A stretch of DNA of 64,000 nucleotides from CADCTP01 sp963849885 (GCA_963849885.1 CAWKIV010000018.1:124001-188000), one strand, 5' to 3'. Numbered from the stretch's first letter, positions 8,594 through 17,037 are shown. The notes: generated by a model from the letters alone, not told the origin. Numbers and translations: made by a program.

Positions 8594-9640
8594 ATGGTCA
8601 TCGTGATGGCCGCCACCGCCGGTGAGGCCGAGCTGACCGAGGTCGTCCGGCACGTCGAGGCGGCCGGGGGCAGCGCGTTCGTCAGCCGCGGGGTCGCCCG
8701 CACCATCGTCGGCGTGGTCGGCGACGACGACGTGCTGGAGACCGTCGACGTCGGCCTGCTGCCGGGCGTGTCCGAGGTGGTCCGGATCACCGCGCCGTAC
8801 AAGCTGGTCAGCCGGGAAAATCATGTGCGCACCAGCACGATCTCGGTGGGCGGGGTGCCGGTCGGGCCGGACACGTTCACGCTGATCGCCGGGCCGTGCG
8901 CGGTCGAGTCGGCCGAGCAGACGCTGGCCGCCGCGGTGCAGGCCCGGCGGGCCGGGGCCACCCTGCTGCGCGGCGGCGCGTACAAGCCGCGCACCTCGCC
9001 GTACGCGTTCCAGGGGCTGGGTGTGGCCGGGCTGCGCATCCTGGCCGACGTGCGGGCCGAGACCGGGCTGCCGGTGGTGACCGAGGTGCTCGACGTGGCC
9101 GACGTCGACGTGGTCGCCGAGCACGCCGACATGCTGCAGATCGGCACCCGCAACATGCAGAACTTCCCGCTGCTGCTCGCGGTCGGGACGGTCGGCAAGC
9201 CGGTCATGCTCAAGCGCGGGCTGACCGCGACGTACGAGGAGTGGCTGATGGCCGCCGAGTACATCGCCCAGCGCGGCAACCTCGACATCGTGCTGTGCGA
9301 GCGCGGGGTGCGCTCCTTCGAGCCGGCGATCCGCAACATGCTGGACGTCTCGGCCATCCCGATGGTGCACGGCATGTCCCACCTGCCGGTGATCGTGGAC
9401 CCCTCGCACGCGGCCGGCCGCCGCGACCTGGTGCTGCCGCTGGCCCGGGCGGCGATGGCGGTCGGCGCGGACGGGGTGATGGTGGACGTCCACCCGGAGC
9501 CGGAGCGCGCGCTGTGCGACGGGGCCCAGGCGCTGTCCGGCGAGCTGCTGGACGAGCTGACCGTCGCGGTGGCCACCGTGCCGCCGCTGCTGGGCCGGCG
9601 CAGCGCGGTCACCGAGCAGCGCATCCCCACCGCTCGCTGA
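8594..9640 (+). CDS. aroF: 3-deoxy-7-phosphoheptulonate synthase, type I (AroF)
   Basis: 348 residues. It condenses PEP and erythrose 4-phosphate, the first step of the shikimate pathway. The N-terminal 80 or so residues (VIVMAATAGEAELTEVV onward) form the ferredoxin-like regulatory domain of the type I-beta enzymes. The barrel follows with IAGPCAVES, LLRGGAYKPRTSPYAFQG, MLQIGTRNMQNF, VMLKRG and PVIVDPSHAAGRRD, holding the metal and PEP ligands. The ATG at 8594 follows a purine-rich gagagtcgaagag. The gene sits behind a leader frame and hairpin, and only about 680 bp from a class II enzyme for the same reaction on the opposite strand. Confidence 0.95.
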   Translation: MVIVMAATAGEAELTEVVRHVEAAGGSAFVSRGVARTIVGVVGDDDVLETVDVGLLPGVSEVVRITAPYKLVSRENHVRTSTISVGGVPVGPDTFTLIAGPCAVESAEQTLAAAVQARRAGATLLRGGAYKPRTSPYAFQGLGVAGLRILADVRAETGLPVVTEVLDVADVDVVAEHADMLQIGTRNMQNFPLLLAVGTVGKPVMLKRGLTATYEEWLMAAEYIAQRGNLDIVLCERGVRSFEPAIRNMLDVSAIPMVHGMSHLPVIVDPSHAAGRRDLVLPLARAAMAVGADGVMVDVHPEPERALCDGAQALSGELLDELTVAVATVPPLLGRRSAVTEQRIPTAR

Positions 9641-9659
9641 GCCGGGGTACGGTCCGGGC

Positions 9660-10457
9660 GTGCGCCCGGGAGCCGGGACCAGACTGCCGTTCGCCGACCG
9701 GGCCGACGCCGGCCGCCGGCTCGGCGACCGGCTCGCGGCCCTCCTCGGCGAGGACGGCTGCCGCGCGGTCGTGCTGGGGCTCCCCCGCGGCGGCGTGGTG
9801 GTCGCCGCCGAGGTGGCCCGCCGGCTGGGCGCCGCCCTGGACGCGCTGGTCGTGCGCAAGCTCGGCGTCCCCGGGCAGCCCGAGCTGGCCCTGGGCGCCA
9901 TCGCCGGCGGCGGGGTGGTGGTCCGCAACGACGCGGTGATCACCGGCCGGCGGCTGACCCCGGAGCAGGTCGCGGACGTGGTCGCCGCGGAGGAGGCGGA
10001 GCTGGCCCGCCGGGAGCGGGCCTACCGCGGGGACCGGCCGCCGGTCGACGTCGCCGGCCGGCTCGCGGTGGTGGTGGACGACGGCCTCGCCACCGGCGCC
10101 ACCGCCCGGGCCGCGGTCCGCGCCGTCCGCGCGCAGGGCCCGGCCTGGCTCGTGCTGGCCGTGCCGGTCGCGCCGCGGGAGGCCGCGGCCGGCGACGCGG
10201 ACGAGCTGGTCGCGCTGGCCCGGCCGTCGCCGTTCGGCGCGGTCGGCCGCTACTACCGCGACTTCGCCGCCACCACCGACGCGGAGGTCCGCGCCCTGCT
10301 GACCCCTAGCTGCGCCCCTAGCTGCGCAGCATCTCCGCGATCTCGAAGGCCAGCTCGATCGACTGCTGGGTGTTCAGCCGGGGGTCGCACGCGGTCTCGT
10401 ACCGCCCGGCCAGGTCGGCGTCCCGGATCTCCTGCGCGCCGCCGAGGCACTCGGTGA
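9660..10457 (+). CDS. Phosphoribosyltransferase-family protein
   Basis: The type I PRT fold is shown by the PRPP loop VVVDDGLATGATARAA (about residue 137) and the N-terminal LGLPRGGVVVAAEVARRL. This class, around 210-220 residues, is common in actinomycetes, sometimes fused to hydrolases; substrates are unknown. TACGGT at 9648-9653 lies 6 nt before the GTG, indicating a leaderless mRNA. The conserved part ends near EVRALLTP (about 10305). The frame then crosses a 12-bp tandem duplication and continues antisense to aroG for about 140 bp into an Arg-rich tail. One missing base in the C-run before the first CTAG would give a stop there, so the real end may be near 10308. Confidence 0.75.
   Translation: MRPGAGTRLPFADRADAGRRLGDRLAALLGEDGCRAVVLGLPRGGVVVAAEVARRLGAALDALVVRKLGVPGQPELALGAIAGGGVVVRNDAVITGRRLTPEQVADVVAAEEAELARRERAYRGDRPPVDVAGRLAVVVDDGLATGATARAAVRAVRAQGPAWLVLAVPVAPREAAAGDADELVALARPSPFGAVGRYYRDFAATTDAEVRALLTPSCAPSCAASPRSRRPARSTAGCSAGGRTRSRTARPGRRPGSPARRRGTR
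10303..10326. repeat. 12-bp perfect tandem duplication at the aroG 3' end
   Basis: cccctagctgcg occurs twice head-to-tail (10303-10314 and 10315-10326). Each copy carries the CTA that reads as a TAG stop for aroG. On the plus strand the extra copy adds four codons to the convergent phosphoribosyltransferase frame. It looks like a recent slippage event or an assembly artefact. Confidence 0.85.
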
Positions 10458-11643
10458 CGTCCTCGCCGGTCAGCTCCACGTGGATGCCGCCGGGGTGGGT
10501 GCCCAGCGCCCGGTGCACCTCGAAGAAGCCGCGGACCTCGTCCACGATCCGCTCGAAGTGCCGGGTCTTGTAGCCGCTCGGGCTCTCCTCGGTGTTGCCG
10601 TGCATCGGGTCGCACTGCCAGACCACCGGCCGGCCGGTCGCCACCACCTTCTCGATCACCGGCGGCAGCAGGTCCAGCACCCGGCGGTTGCCCATCCGGC
10701 AGATCAGCGTGAGCCGGCCCGGCTCGGCCGCCGGGTCGAGCCGCTCGACCAGCTCGGCGACCTCCTCCGGCCGCGCGGTCGGGCCGACCTTCATCCCGAT
10801 CGGGTTGGCCAGCCGGGACACGAAGTCGACGTGCGCCCCGTCCGGCGACCGGGTCCGGTCGCCGACCCAGACGAAGTGGCCGGACAGGTCGTACGCCCGG
10901 CCGTCCGGGCCGGGCCGGGTCAGCGCCCGCTCGTACTCCAGGATCAGCGCCTCGTGCGAGGAGAACAGCTCCACCCCTCGCAGCACGTCGTCGCGGACCC
11001 CGCAGGCCCGCATGAAGTCCATCGCCCGGTCGATCTCCCGGGCCAGCTGCTCGTACCGGGCGCCGGCCGGCGAGGTGCGGACGAACCCGCGGTTCCAGTC
11101 GTGCACCCGCTGCAGGTCGGCCTCGCCGCCGGTGGCGAAGGCGCGCAGCAGGTTGAGCGTCGAGGCCGCCGTCTGGTAGGCCCGCAGCAGCCGGCCCGGG
11201 TCGGCCAGCCGGGTCTCCGGCGTCGCGGCCAGGTCGTTGACCATGTCCCCCCGGTAGGACGGGAGGCCGAGCGCGTCGGTCGGCGTCGACCGCGGCTTGG
11301 CGAACTGGCCGGCGATCCGGGCCACCTTCACCACCGGCACGCTGGCCGCGTAGGTCAGCACCACGGCCATCTGCAGCAGCGTCTTCAGCGTCGCCCGCAG
11401 CGCCGGCTCGGTCGCCCCGGCGAAGGTCTCCGCGCAGTCACCGCCCTGCAGCAGGAAGGCCTCGCCGCGGGACACCGCGGCCAGCCGGGACCGCAGCGTG
11501 TCCACCTCGTACGGCACCACCAGCGGGGGCAGCGCGCTCAGCGCGGCCGCGACCGCGCGCAGCGCCGCCGGGTCCGGCCAGTCCGGCTGCTGCGCCGCGG
11601 GCAGCTCACGCCACTGGTCCAGTCCGGACGAACCGTCGGTCAC
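10318..11643 (-). CDS. aroG: 3-deoxy-7-phosphoheptulonate synthase, class II (AroG)
   Basis: 441 residues, plant/mycobacterial type. Recognisable blocks are LLQGGDCAETF, VVKVARIAGQFAKPRS, LPSYRGDMVN, FSSHEALILEYERALTR, NPIGMKVGPT, WQCDPMHGNT and GGIHVELTGEDVTECLGG. It catalyses the same reaction as AroF but with a different regulatory design; in mycobacteria it also activates the partner chorismate mutase. The GTG at 11643 overlaps the stop of the PH-domain gene (GTGA). TACTCT at 11655-11650 ends 6 nt before it, so aroG can also start from its own leaderless promoter inside the upstream gene. Its stop codon lies in a 12-bp tandem duplication. Confidence 0.96.
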   Translation of the reverse strand: MTDGSSGLDQWRELPAAQQPDWPDPAALRAVAAALSALPPLVVPYEVDTLRSRLAAVSRGEAFLLQGGDCAETFAGATEPALRATLKTLLQMAVVLTYAASVPVVKVARIAGQFAKPRSTPTDALGLPSYRGDMVNDLAATPETRLADPGRLLRAYQTAASTLNLLRAFATGGEADLQRVHDWNRGFVRTSPAGARYEQLAREIDRAMDFMRACGVRDDVLRGVELFSSHEALILEYERALTRPGPDGRAYDLSGHFVWVGDRTRSPDGAHVDFVSRLANPIGMKVGPTARPEEVAELVERLDPAAEPGRLTLICRMGNRRVLDLLPPVIEKVVATGRPVVWQCDPMHGNTEESPSGYKTRHFERIVDEVRGFFEVHRALGTHPGGIHVELTGEDVTECLGGAQEIRDADLAGRYETACDPRLNTQQSIELAFEIAEMLRS

Positions 11644-13206
11644 CAGCCCAGAGTAGTCAGCGGCCCGACCCGGCGCGGATCCACCTCGGTCATCAGGGCG
11701 ACCCCGTCGGCGGCGGCCACGTCGACGGCGTCGTAGCCGCCGCTGCCGGCGCCGGTCGCCACGGTCACCGTGGCCAGCCCGGCCCGCCGCTGGAACCAGC
11801 TCTGCCGGACCGTCCAGCCCACCACCGCCCGGCGGGCCAGCACCGCCTGGCGGCGGCGCAGCGAGCCGGACCGGACGCTCACCGCCCGCGGGTCCAGCGC
11901 GTGCCCGAGCCCGGCGTACCGGTCCAGGCCGAGCGGCACGCCGAGCGCGGCCAGCAGCAGCGCGCCGGCCACCCCGGGCCAGAGCCGGGCGGCGGCCAGC
12001 CCGGCCGCGACCACCAGCCACGGGACGACCGCGCGGACCAGCCGGCGGCGGCGGGCGGCCGCCGGGTGGCGGCGCAGCGGGGCGTCGAACGGGAAGACCG
12101 CCCGGGCGGCGACCGCCCGGGCCTCGGCCGCCGGGCCGAGCGGCAGCAGCTGGCCGCGCCGGGAACCGGCAGCTCCATCGCCCGACCCGCCCTGGCCGCC
12201 GAGCCCGGTGACCAGCGCGGTCAGCCGGGCGGCGCGGGCCAGCCGGAGCAGCAGCGGCTCGTCCAGCGCGTAGCCGCGGACCCGGTCGTGCTCCAGCGAC
12301 ACCTGCCGGCGGGACAGCAGCCCGCGCTCGGCCACCAGCGTGCCGCCGCGGCGGGTGAGGGTGAAGCCCCAGTTGGCCACCGCGGCGGTGACCAGCGCGC
12401 CGGCCACCGCGAGCACCAGCACGGCCAGCACGGTGCCGACCACCAGTGCCGGGCTGGGCCCGTTCTCGGACACCTCGTCGACCCAGCGCCGCACCGGCAC
12501 CGGCAGCTGGATCTCGTCCAGCAGCTGGGCCGCCGCCCCGACCGCGGCCAGCGGGGCCAGCAGGTAGCCGCCGACCAGCGGCGCGTACAGCAGCCACCGC
12601 GGCCGGAACCGGGCCAGCACCTCGCCCGGCTGGTCCCGCACCGGCTCCCGCACCGGCTCCCCCACCGCCGGCTCGCCCCACCGCCGGCTCCCCCACCGCC
12701 GGGGCCGGCACCGGGCCGGCCGGGTCCGGCGCGCCCGCCGCCCGGGCCTGGCCGGCCTCGCGCAGCAGCACGTCGCGCAGCTCCCGCGCGTCCTCCACCC
12801 GGACCGCGTCCAGCACCGCCTCGTCCTGCTTGCCGCCGGTGGCCGCCGCGTCCACGTGCACGGCCGCGATGCCGAGCAGCCGCTGCAGCGCGGAGGCCTG
12901 CACGTCCACGCCGCGGATCCGGTCGATCGGCACCACGGTCAGCGTCCGGCTCAGCAGGCCGCGCTCGACCACCAGCCGGCCGCCGTCCACCGCGTACCCG
13001 GTGCGGGCCCACTCGATCGCCGCGGCCACGCCGCTGAGCAGCACGATCAGCAGCAGCACGCCGGCCAGCCCGAGCACCCGGAAGCCGCCCTGCAGCCCGA
13101 GCACGGCCACCAGCGGGACGACCACCCCCCAGTGCCGGCGCAGCGCGGACAGGGTGAGCACCCGGGCCACCACCGTCCGCGGGTCGAGCCGCCTCACCCT
13201 GTCCAT
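11640..13206 (-). CDS. Bacterial PH-domain (bPH2/YdbT-like) membrane protein, one frameshift
   Basis: About 521 residues after correction. The N-terminal half has two membrane helices and a bPH2 domain (ERGLLSRTLTVVPIDRIRGV, LQRLLGIAAVHVDAA). After a linker with AVGEP/VREP repeats, the second half has further helices and bPH2 copies (ERGLLSRRQVSLEHDRVRGY, VSVRSGSLRRRQAVLARRAV). The frame breaks at 12675 inside the linker: a 15-bp repeat unit reads gctcGcccca where its neighbour reads gctccccca, so one extra G is evident; the span is 3n+1. The family is widespread, with no settled role beyond membrane association. It follows a smaller bPH2 gene by 70 bp, a common pair. Confidence 0.82.
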
Positions 13207-13276
13207 GGTTCGCCTCCGGGCTCGCTCCGCTCCTCGGGCGCCTGGGGCGCCCTGCGATGCTCACTCGCCCGTCGCC

Positions 13277-13786
13277 TCACGTCGCCTCGTCGCGCACCAT
13301 GTTGGCCCGCAGGCCGAGGTCGTGCGCCACCGCCTGCGCGGTCGCCGCGTCCAGGTGCTCGATGCCGGTCGAGCCGGCGTGCGACGCCGTCCGCACGCTG
13401 ATCGAGGCCAGCCCGAGCAGCTGCTGCAGCGGCCCGCGGGTGGTGTCCACGGTCTGGATCCGGCTCACCGGCACGATCCGCCAGGTCCGGCTGATCCAGC
13501 CTTCCAGCGTGTAGACCGCGTCCTCGGTGATCTCCCAGCGGTGCACCCGGTAGCGCCAGACCGGCTCGACCACCACCGAGAGGAGCACCAGCGGCAGCAG
13601 CAGCCAGCGGGCCACCGCCAGGACGACCTCGAGCCAGCGCGGCACGTCGTCCGGCAGCGCGATCGACACGCCGACGACGGCCGCCGCGACCACGACGCAG
13701 AACAGCACCCCCTGGGCCGCCCAGAGCACCTGCGCGTGGGGACTCACCCGGTGCGCCGGCGGGCGCAGCGGCACCGCTGCGGTCAC
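13277..13786 (-). CDS. Small bPH2-domain membrane protein
   Basis: 169 residues. Two membrane helices (VLFCVVVAAAVVGVSIAL and WLLLPLVLLSVVVEPVWRY) are followed by a bPH2 domain (HRWEITEDAVYTLEGWISRT, VPVSRIQTVDTTRGPLQQLL) and a conserved end LDAATAQAVAHDLG. The GTG at 13786 is preferred over an upstream ATG because TAAGAT (13799-13794) ends 7 nt before it. It forms an operon with the larger bPH2 gene downstream, as YdbS/YdbT pairs do in other bacteria. Confidence 0.85.
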   Translation of the reverse strand: MTAAVPLRPPAHRVSPHAQVLWAAQGVLFCVVVAAAVVGVSIALPDDVPRWLEVVLAVARWLLLPLVLLSVVVEPVWRYRVHRWEITEDAVYTLEGWISRTWRIVPVSRIQTVDTTRGPLQQLLGLASISVRTASHAGSTGIEHLDAATAQAVAHDLGLRANMVRDEAT

Positions 13787-13810
13787 GCTGCCGATCTTAG
13801 GCGGCGGCAC

Positions 13811-14365
13811 TCAGGCCGCGAACGCCCGGCACATCTCCCGGCAGAAGGCCGGCAGGTCACCCGGGTTGCGGCTGGTCACCAGGGTCCAGCCGCCGGCCGG
13901 GTCCACCCGCACGGTCTCGTCCACCCAGGTCGCGCCGGCGTTGACCAGGTCGGTGCGCAGGCTCGGCCACGAGGTCAGCGTCTTGCCCTTCACCGCGCCG
14001 GCCTCGACCAGCGTCCACGGCGCGTGGCAGATCGCGGCCACCGGCTTGCCGGCGTCGACGAACTCGCGCACCAGCGCGACCGCGCCGGGCTGGGTGCGCA
14101 GGTGGTCCGGGTTGGCCACGCCGCCGGGCAGCACCAGCCCGGCGAAGTCCTCCACCGCGGTCTCGGCCACCGTCTGGTGCACCGGGAAGACCGCGCCCCG
14201 GTCCAGGTGGTTGAACGCCTGCACCCGGCCGGGCTCCGGCGCCACCAGCACCGGCTGGCCGCCGTCCTGCTCCACCGCCTGCCACGGGTCGACCAGCTCG
14301 ATCTGCTCGACCCCCTCGTTGGCGACGAGGAACGCGATCCGTCTGCCCGCCAAGGGTCCGGCCAC
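13811..14365 (-). CDS. DJ-1/PfpI-family protein
   Basis: 184 residues, full length for the YhbO/PfpI group. The nucleophile elbow AAICHAPW (Cys near residue 114) with LVLPGGVANPDHLR before it and TLTSWPSLRTDL after it identify the family. Members are stress-related deglycase/chaperone-like or cysteine hydrolase enzymes. The GTG start at 14365 has ggaggagg upstream. It is 60 bp downstream of pfkA on the same strand and may be read through from it. The precise activity cannot be told from sequence. Confidence 0.88.
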   Translation of the reverse strand: MAGPLAGRRIAFLVANEGVEQIELVDPWQAVEQDGGQPVLVAPEPGRVQAFNHLDRGAVFPVHQTVAETAVEDFAGLVLPGGVANPDHLRTQPGAVALVREFVDAGKPVAAICHAPWTLVEAGAVKGKTLTSWPSLRTDLVNAGATWVDETVRVDPAGGWTLVTSRNPGDLPAFCREMCRAFAA

Positions 14366-14425
14366 CCGGGCCTCCTCCAGGTCGAAGTCGTCGTCTCTGG
14401 AGGCCCTACCCGCGCCCGGGCGGCC

Positions 14426-15451
14426 TCACCCGAAGAAGACCTCGGCTTCCGCGTACCGCTCCAGCGGCACCGTCTTCAGCTCCGCGGTCGCCTCCGACAG
14501 CGGCACCCGGACGATGTCGGTGCCGCGCAGCGCGACCATCTGGCCCCAGGCGCCCTGGTGGGCGGCGTCGATCGCGGCCAGCCCGAAGCGGGTGGCGAGC
14601 ACCCGGTCGAACGCGGTCGGCGTGCCGCCGCGCTGCACGTGCCCGAGCACCACCGCGCGGGACTCCTTGCCGGTGCGCCTCTCCACCTCCTCGGCCAGCT
14701 GCTGGCCGACGCCGCCGAGCCGGACGTGCCCGAAGGCGTCCACCTCGCCGGTGGCCAGCGCCATGCTGCCCTCCTTCGGCGTCGCGCCCTCGGCGACCAC
14801 CAGGATCGGCGAGTAGTGCGTCTCGAACCGGCGCTGCACCCAGTCGCAGACCGCGTCGAGGTCGAAGGGCTGCTCCGGCAGCAGGATCACGTTGGCCCCG
14901 CCGGCCATCCCGGCGTGCAGCGCGATCCAGCCGGCGTGCCGGCCCATCACCTCGACCACCAGCGCGCGGTGGTGCGACTCGGCGGTGGTGTGCAGCCGGT
15001 CGATCGCCTCCATCGCGATGTTGACCGCGGTGTCGAAGCCGAAGGTGTAGTCGGTGGCGGCCAGGTCGTTGTCGATCGTCTTGGGCACGCCGATGACCTG
15101 CACGCCGTCGTCGTGCAGCCGCTTGGCCACGCCGAGGGTGTCCTCGCCGCCGATCGCGATCAGCGCGTCCAGGCCGAGGTCGCGCAGCGACGCCTCGATC
15201 CGCTCGACCCCGCCCTCGACCTTGTACGGGTTGGTCCGGGAGGTGCCGAGGATCGTGCCGCCGCGGGGCAGGATGCCGCGGACCTGCTGGATGCCCAGCG
15301 GCACCGTCTCGCCCTGCAGCGGGCCGCGCCAGCCGTCCCGGAAGCCGAGGAACTCGTGCCCGTACTCGGACTCGCCCTTGCGGACCACGGCCCGGATGAC
15401 CGCGTTGAGGCCGGGGCAGTCCCCGCCGCCGGTGAGCACGCCGATCCGCAT
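14426..15451 (-). CDS. pfkA: 6-phosphofructokinase, probably PPi-dependent type
   Basis: 341 residues, phosphofructokinase A family: LTGGGDCPGLNAVIRAV at the N terminus, substrate motif VPKTIDND, VEVMGRHAGWIALHAGMAGG, and VVAEGATPKEG. The nucleotide loop reads IAIGGEDTLG. An Asp at the position of E. coli Gly104 together with Lys in VPKTIDND is the pair linked with pyrophosphate as phosphoryl donor in Amycolatopsis methanolica-type enzymes; ATP enzymes have Gly there. The reaction is fructose 6-phosphate to the 1,6-bisphosphate, and with PPi it is reversible. The ATG at 15451 begins the first beta strand directly. Confidence 0.92.
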   Translation of the reverse strand: MRIGVLTGGGDCPGLNAVIRAVVRKGESEYGHEFLGFRDGWRGPLQGETVPLGIQQVRGILPRGGTILGTSRTNPYKVEGGVERIEASLRDLGLDALIAIGGEDTLGVAKRLHDDGVQVIGVPKTIDNDLAATDYTFGFDTAVNIAMEAIDRLHTTAESHHRALVVEVMGRHAGWIALHAGMAGGANVILLPEQPFDLDAVCDWVQRRFETHYSPILVVAEGATPKEGSMALATGEVDAFGHVRLGGVGQQLAEEVERRTGKESRAVVLGHVQRGGTPTAFDRVLATRFGLAAIDAAHQGAWGQMVALRGTDIVRVPLSEATAELKTVPLERYAEAEVFFG

Positions 15452-15539
15452 GGGTTTCCGCCTCCAGTCCGTACGCCGCCTTGCGTCGCCCGGGAGCCTA
15501 GTGGCCCCTGGACCGGTCAAGAGACACCGCCGCCAGCTC

Positions 15540-15759
15540 GCGCTCTCGACCGACGGCTGGCGGTCGTTCTGGGCGCGGTCGACACCCTGCTCCGCCGGAC
15601 CGAGGAGGCGGCATGAGCACGCCGGTGGACACCGAGCGCGACACCTACGCCGAGCGGGTCCAGGCCGCGCTGGCCGACCTGCCCGCGGCGGACCGGGCCG
15701 GCCCCCACCGTCACGCCCCCAACCCTGCAACCCCGCTGACCCCTACCGTGCACGGGTGA
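15540..15759 (+). pseudogene. Possible remnant of a PadR-regulator / HAAS-domain gene pair
   Basis: A frame ending at 15616 reads RRLAVVLGAVDTLLRRTEEA, like the tail of PadR-type regulators. It overlaps by ATGA an ATG at 15613 with a ggagg site. That frame gives 48 residues, opening TERDTYAERVQAALADLPAA, like the N terminus of HAAS (DUF1700-type) membrane proteins, and then ends in unrelated Pro-rich residues at 15759. PadR-HAAS pairs are common in actinomycetes; here both partners look truncated, as after a deletion. The similarity is judged by eye and is weak. Confidence 0.3.
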
Positions 15760-16244
15760 GATTCTTCTACGACTGCGAGTTCGTCGAGGACGGGCAGACC
15801 GTCGACCTGGTGTCGATCGGGATGGTGGACGAGGCGGGGCGCGAGTTCTACGCGGTGTCCACCGAGTTCGACGGCTCGCGGGCGATCCCGTGGGTGCGCC
15901 GGCACGTGCTGGACAAGCTGCCGTCGCCCGCGGACAAGGCGTGGAAGTCCCGGGACCGCATCCGGGACGAGCTGCACGCCTTCCTCACCGCACCGGGCGG
16001 GCCGATCGAGCTCTGGGCCTGGTACGCGGCGTACGACCATGTGGCGCTGGCCCAGCTGTGGGGCGCGATGCCGGGCCTGCCGCGGGAGATCCCACGCTTC
16101 ACCCACGAGCTGGCCCAGCGCTGGGAGGACGCCGGCCGGCCACCGCTGCCGGCCGGCACCGACCGGCACGACGCGCTCGCCGACGCCCGGCACAACCTGG
16201 CCCGCTGGCACGCCATCGAAGCCGCCCGCCGCGGCCCCCACTGA
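15756..16244 (+). CDS. 3'-5' exoribonuclease (Rv2179c/AS family, DEDDh fold)
   Basis: 162 residues. It begins RFFYDCEFVEDGQTVDLVSI, with the first acidic metal ligands (D and E) typical of this short family, and carries AAYDHVALAQLWG and HDALADARHN, supplying the remaining Asp and the general-base His. The mycobacterial homologue is a 3'-5' exoribonuclease with preference for adenylate. Its location one conserved gene away from aroG and plsC matches mycobacterial order. TACCGT at 15744-15749 lies 6 nt before the GTG (leaderless). Confidence 0.88.
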   Translation: MRFFYDCEFVEDGQTVDLVSIGMVDEAGREFYAVSTEFDGSRAIPWVRRHVLDKLPSPADKAWKSRDRIRDELHAFLTAPGGPIELWAWYAAYDHVALAQLWGAMPGLPREIPRFTHELAQRWEDAGRPPLPAGTDRHDALADARHNLARWHAIEAARRGPH

Positions 16245-16275
16245 CCCGCGGGGTCCCGGGGCGCCTCGGAGTGAC

Positions 16276-17037
16276 TCAGCTCGCCTTCTCGGTCGGCGCC
16301 CGGGCCGGCCGGGCCACGTCGGTCAGCTCGGCCGCGTCCGGCAGCCCGATCTTCCCGCCGGCCGCGGCCTGCGCCTTCACCTTCGCCGCGTACAGGTCGA
16401 CGTACTCCTGGCCGGACAGCTGCATCAGCTCGTACATGATCTCGTCGGTCATGGACCGCTCCACGAACCGGTCCCCGGCCAGCCCCTCGTACCGGGAGAA
16501 GTCCAGCGGCGGGCCGAAGCGGATCCCGATCCGGCGGATGCGCGGCAGCTTCTTGCCGATCGGCTGCACCTTCTCGGTGTCGATCATCGCCACCGGGATC
16601 ACCGGGACCCGCGCCTCCAGCGCCATCCGGGCGATGCCGGTCTTGCCGCGGTAGAGCCGGGCGTCCGGCGACCGGGTGCCCTCGGGGTAGACGCCGAGCA
16701 GCTTGCCCTCGGCGAGGATCCGCTTGCCGGTCTCCAGCGCCGCCTTCGCCGCCGAGCCGCTGCTGCGGTCGATCGGGATCTGCCCGACGCCGGTGAAGAA
16801 CATCCGGCTCAGCCAGCCCTTGAGCCCCTTGCCGGTGAAGTATTCCTGCTTGGCCAGGAAGGTCACCCGGCGCGGCACCGCCAGCGGCATGAAGATCGAG
16901 TCGGAGAACGACAGGTGGTTGCTCGCGATGATCGCGGCGCCCTCGGCCGGCACGTGCTCCAGCCCTTCCACCCTCGGCCGGAACAGCATCCTCAACCAGG
17001 GCCCGAGGAGCGCGAACTTCAGCATCCAGTAGAGCAC
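16276..17037 (-). CDS. plsC: 1-acyl-sn-glycerol-3-phosphate acyltransferase (PlsC family)
   Basis: 253 residues. Acyltransferase motifs in order: NHLSFSDS (HX4D catalytic pair), GVGQIPIDR, YPEGTRS and IPVAMIDTEKV. It transfers an acyl chain to lysophosphatidic acid (or a related acceptor) at the membrane face, making phosphatidic acid. The GTG at 17037 has gaagaggagg upstream, and the first residues (LYWMLKFALLGPWL) form a membrane-dipping helix. It corresponds by position to Rv2182c. The C-terminal 30 residues are Ala-rich and probably disordered. Confidence 0.92.
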   Translation of the reverse strand: MLYWMLKFALLGPWLRMLFRPRVEGLEHVPAEGAAIIASNHLSFSDSIFMPLAVPRRVTFLAKQEYFTGKGLKGWLSRMFFTGVGQIPIDRSSGSAAKAALETGKRILAEGKLLGVYPEGTRSPDARLYRGKTGIARMALEARVPVIPVAMIDTEKVQPIGKKLPRIRRIGIRFGPPLDFSRYEGLAGDRFVERSMTDEIMYELMQLSGQEYVDLYAAKVKAQAAAGGKIGLPDAAELTDVARPARAPTEKAS

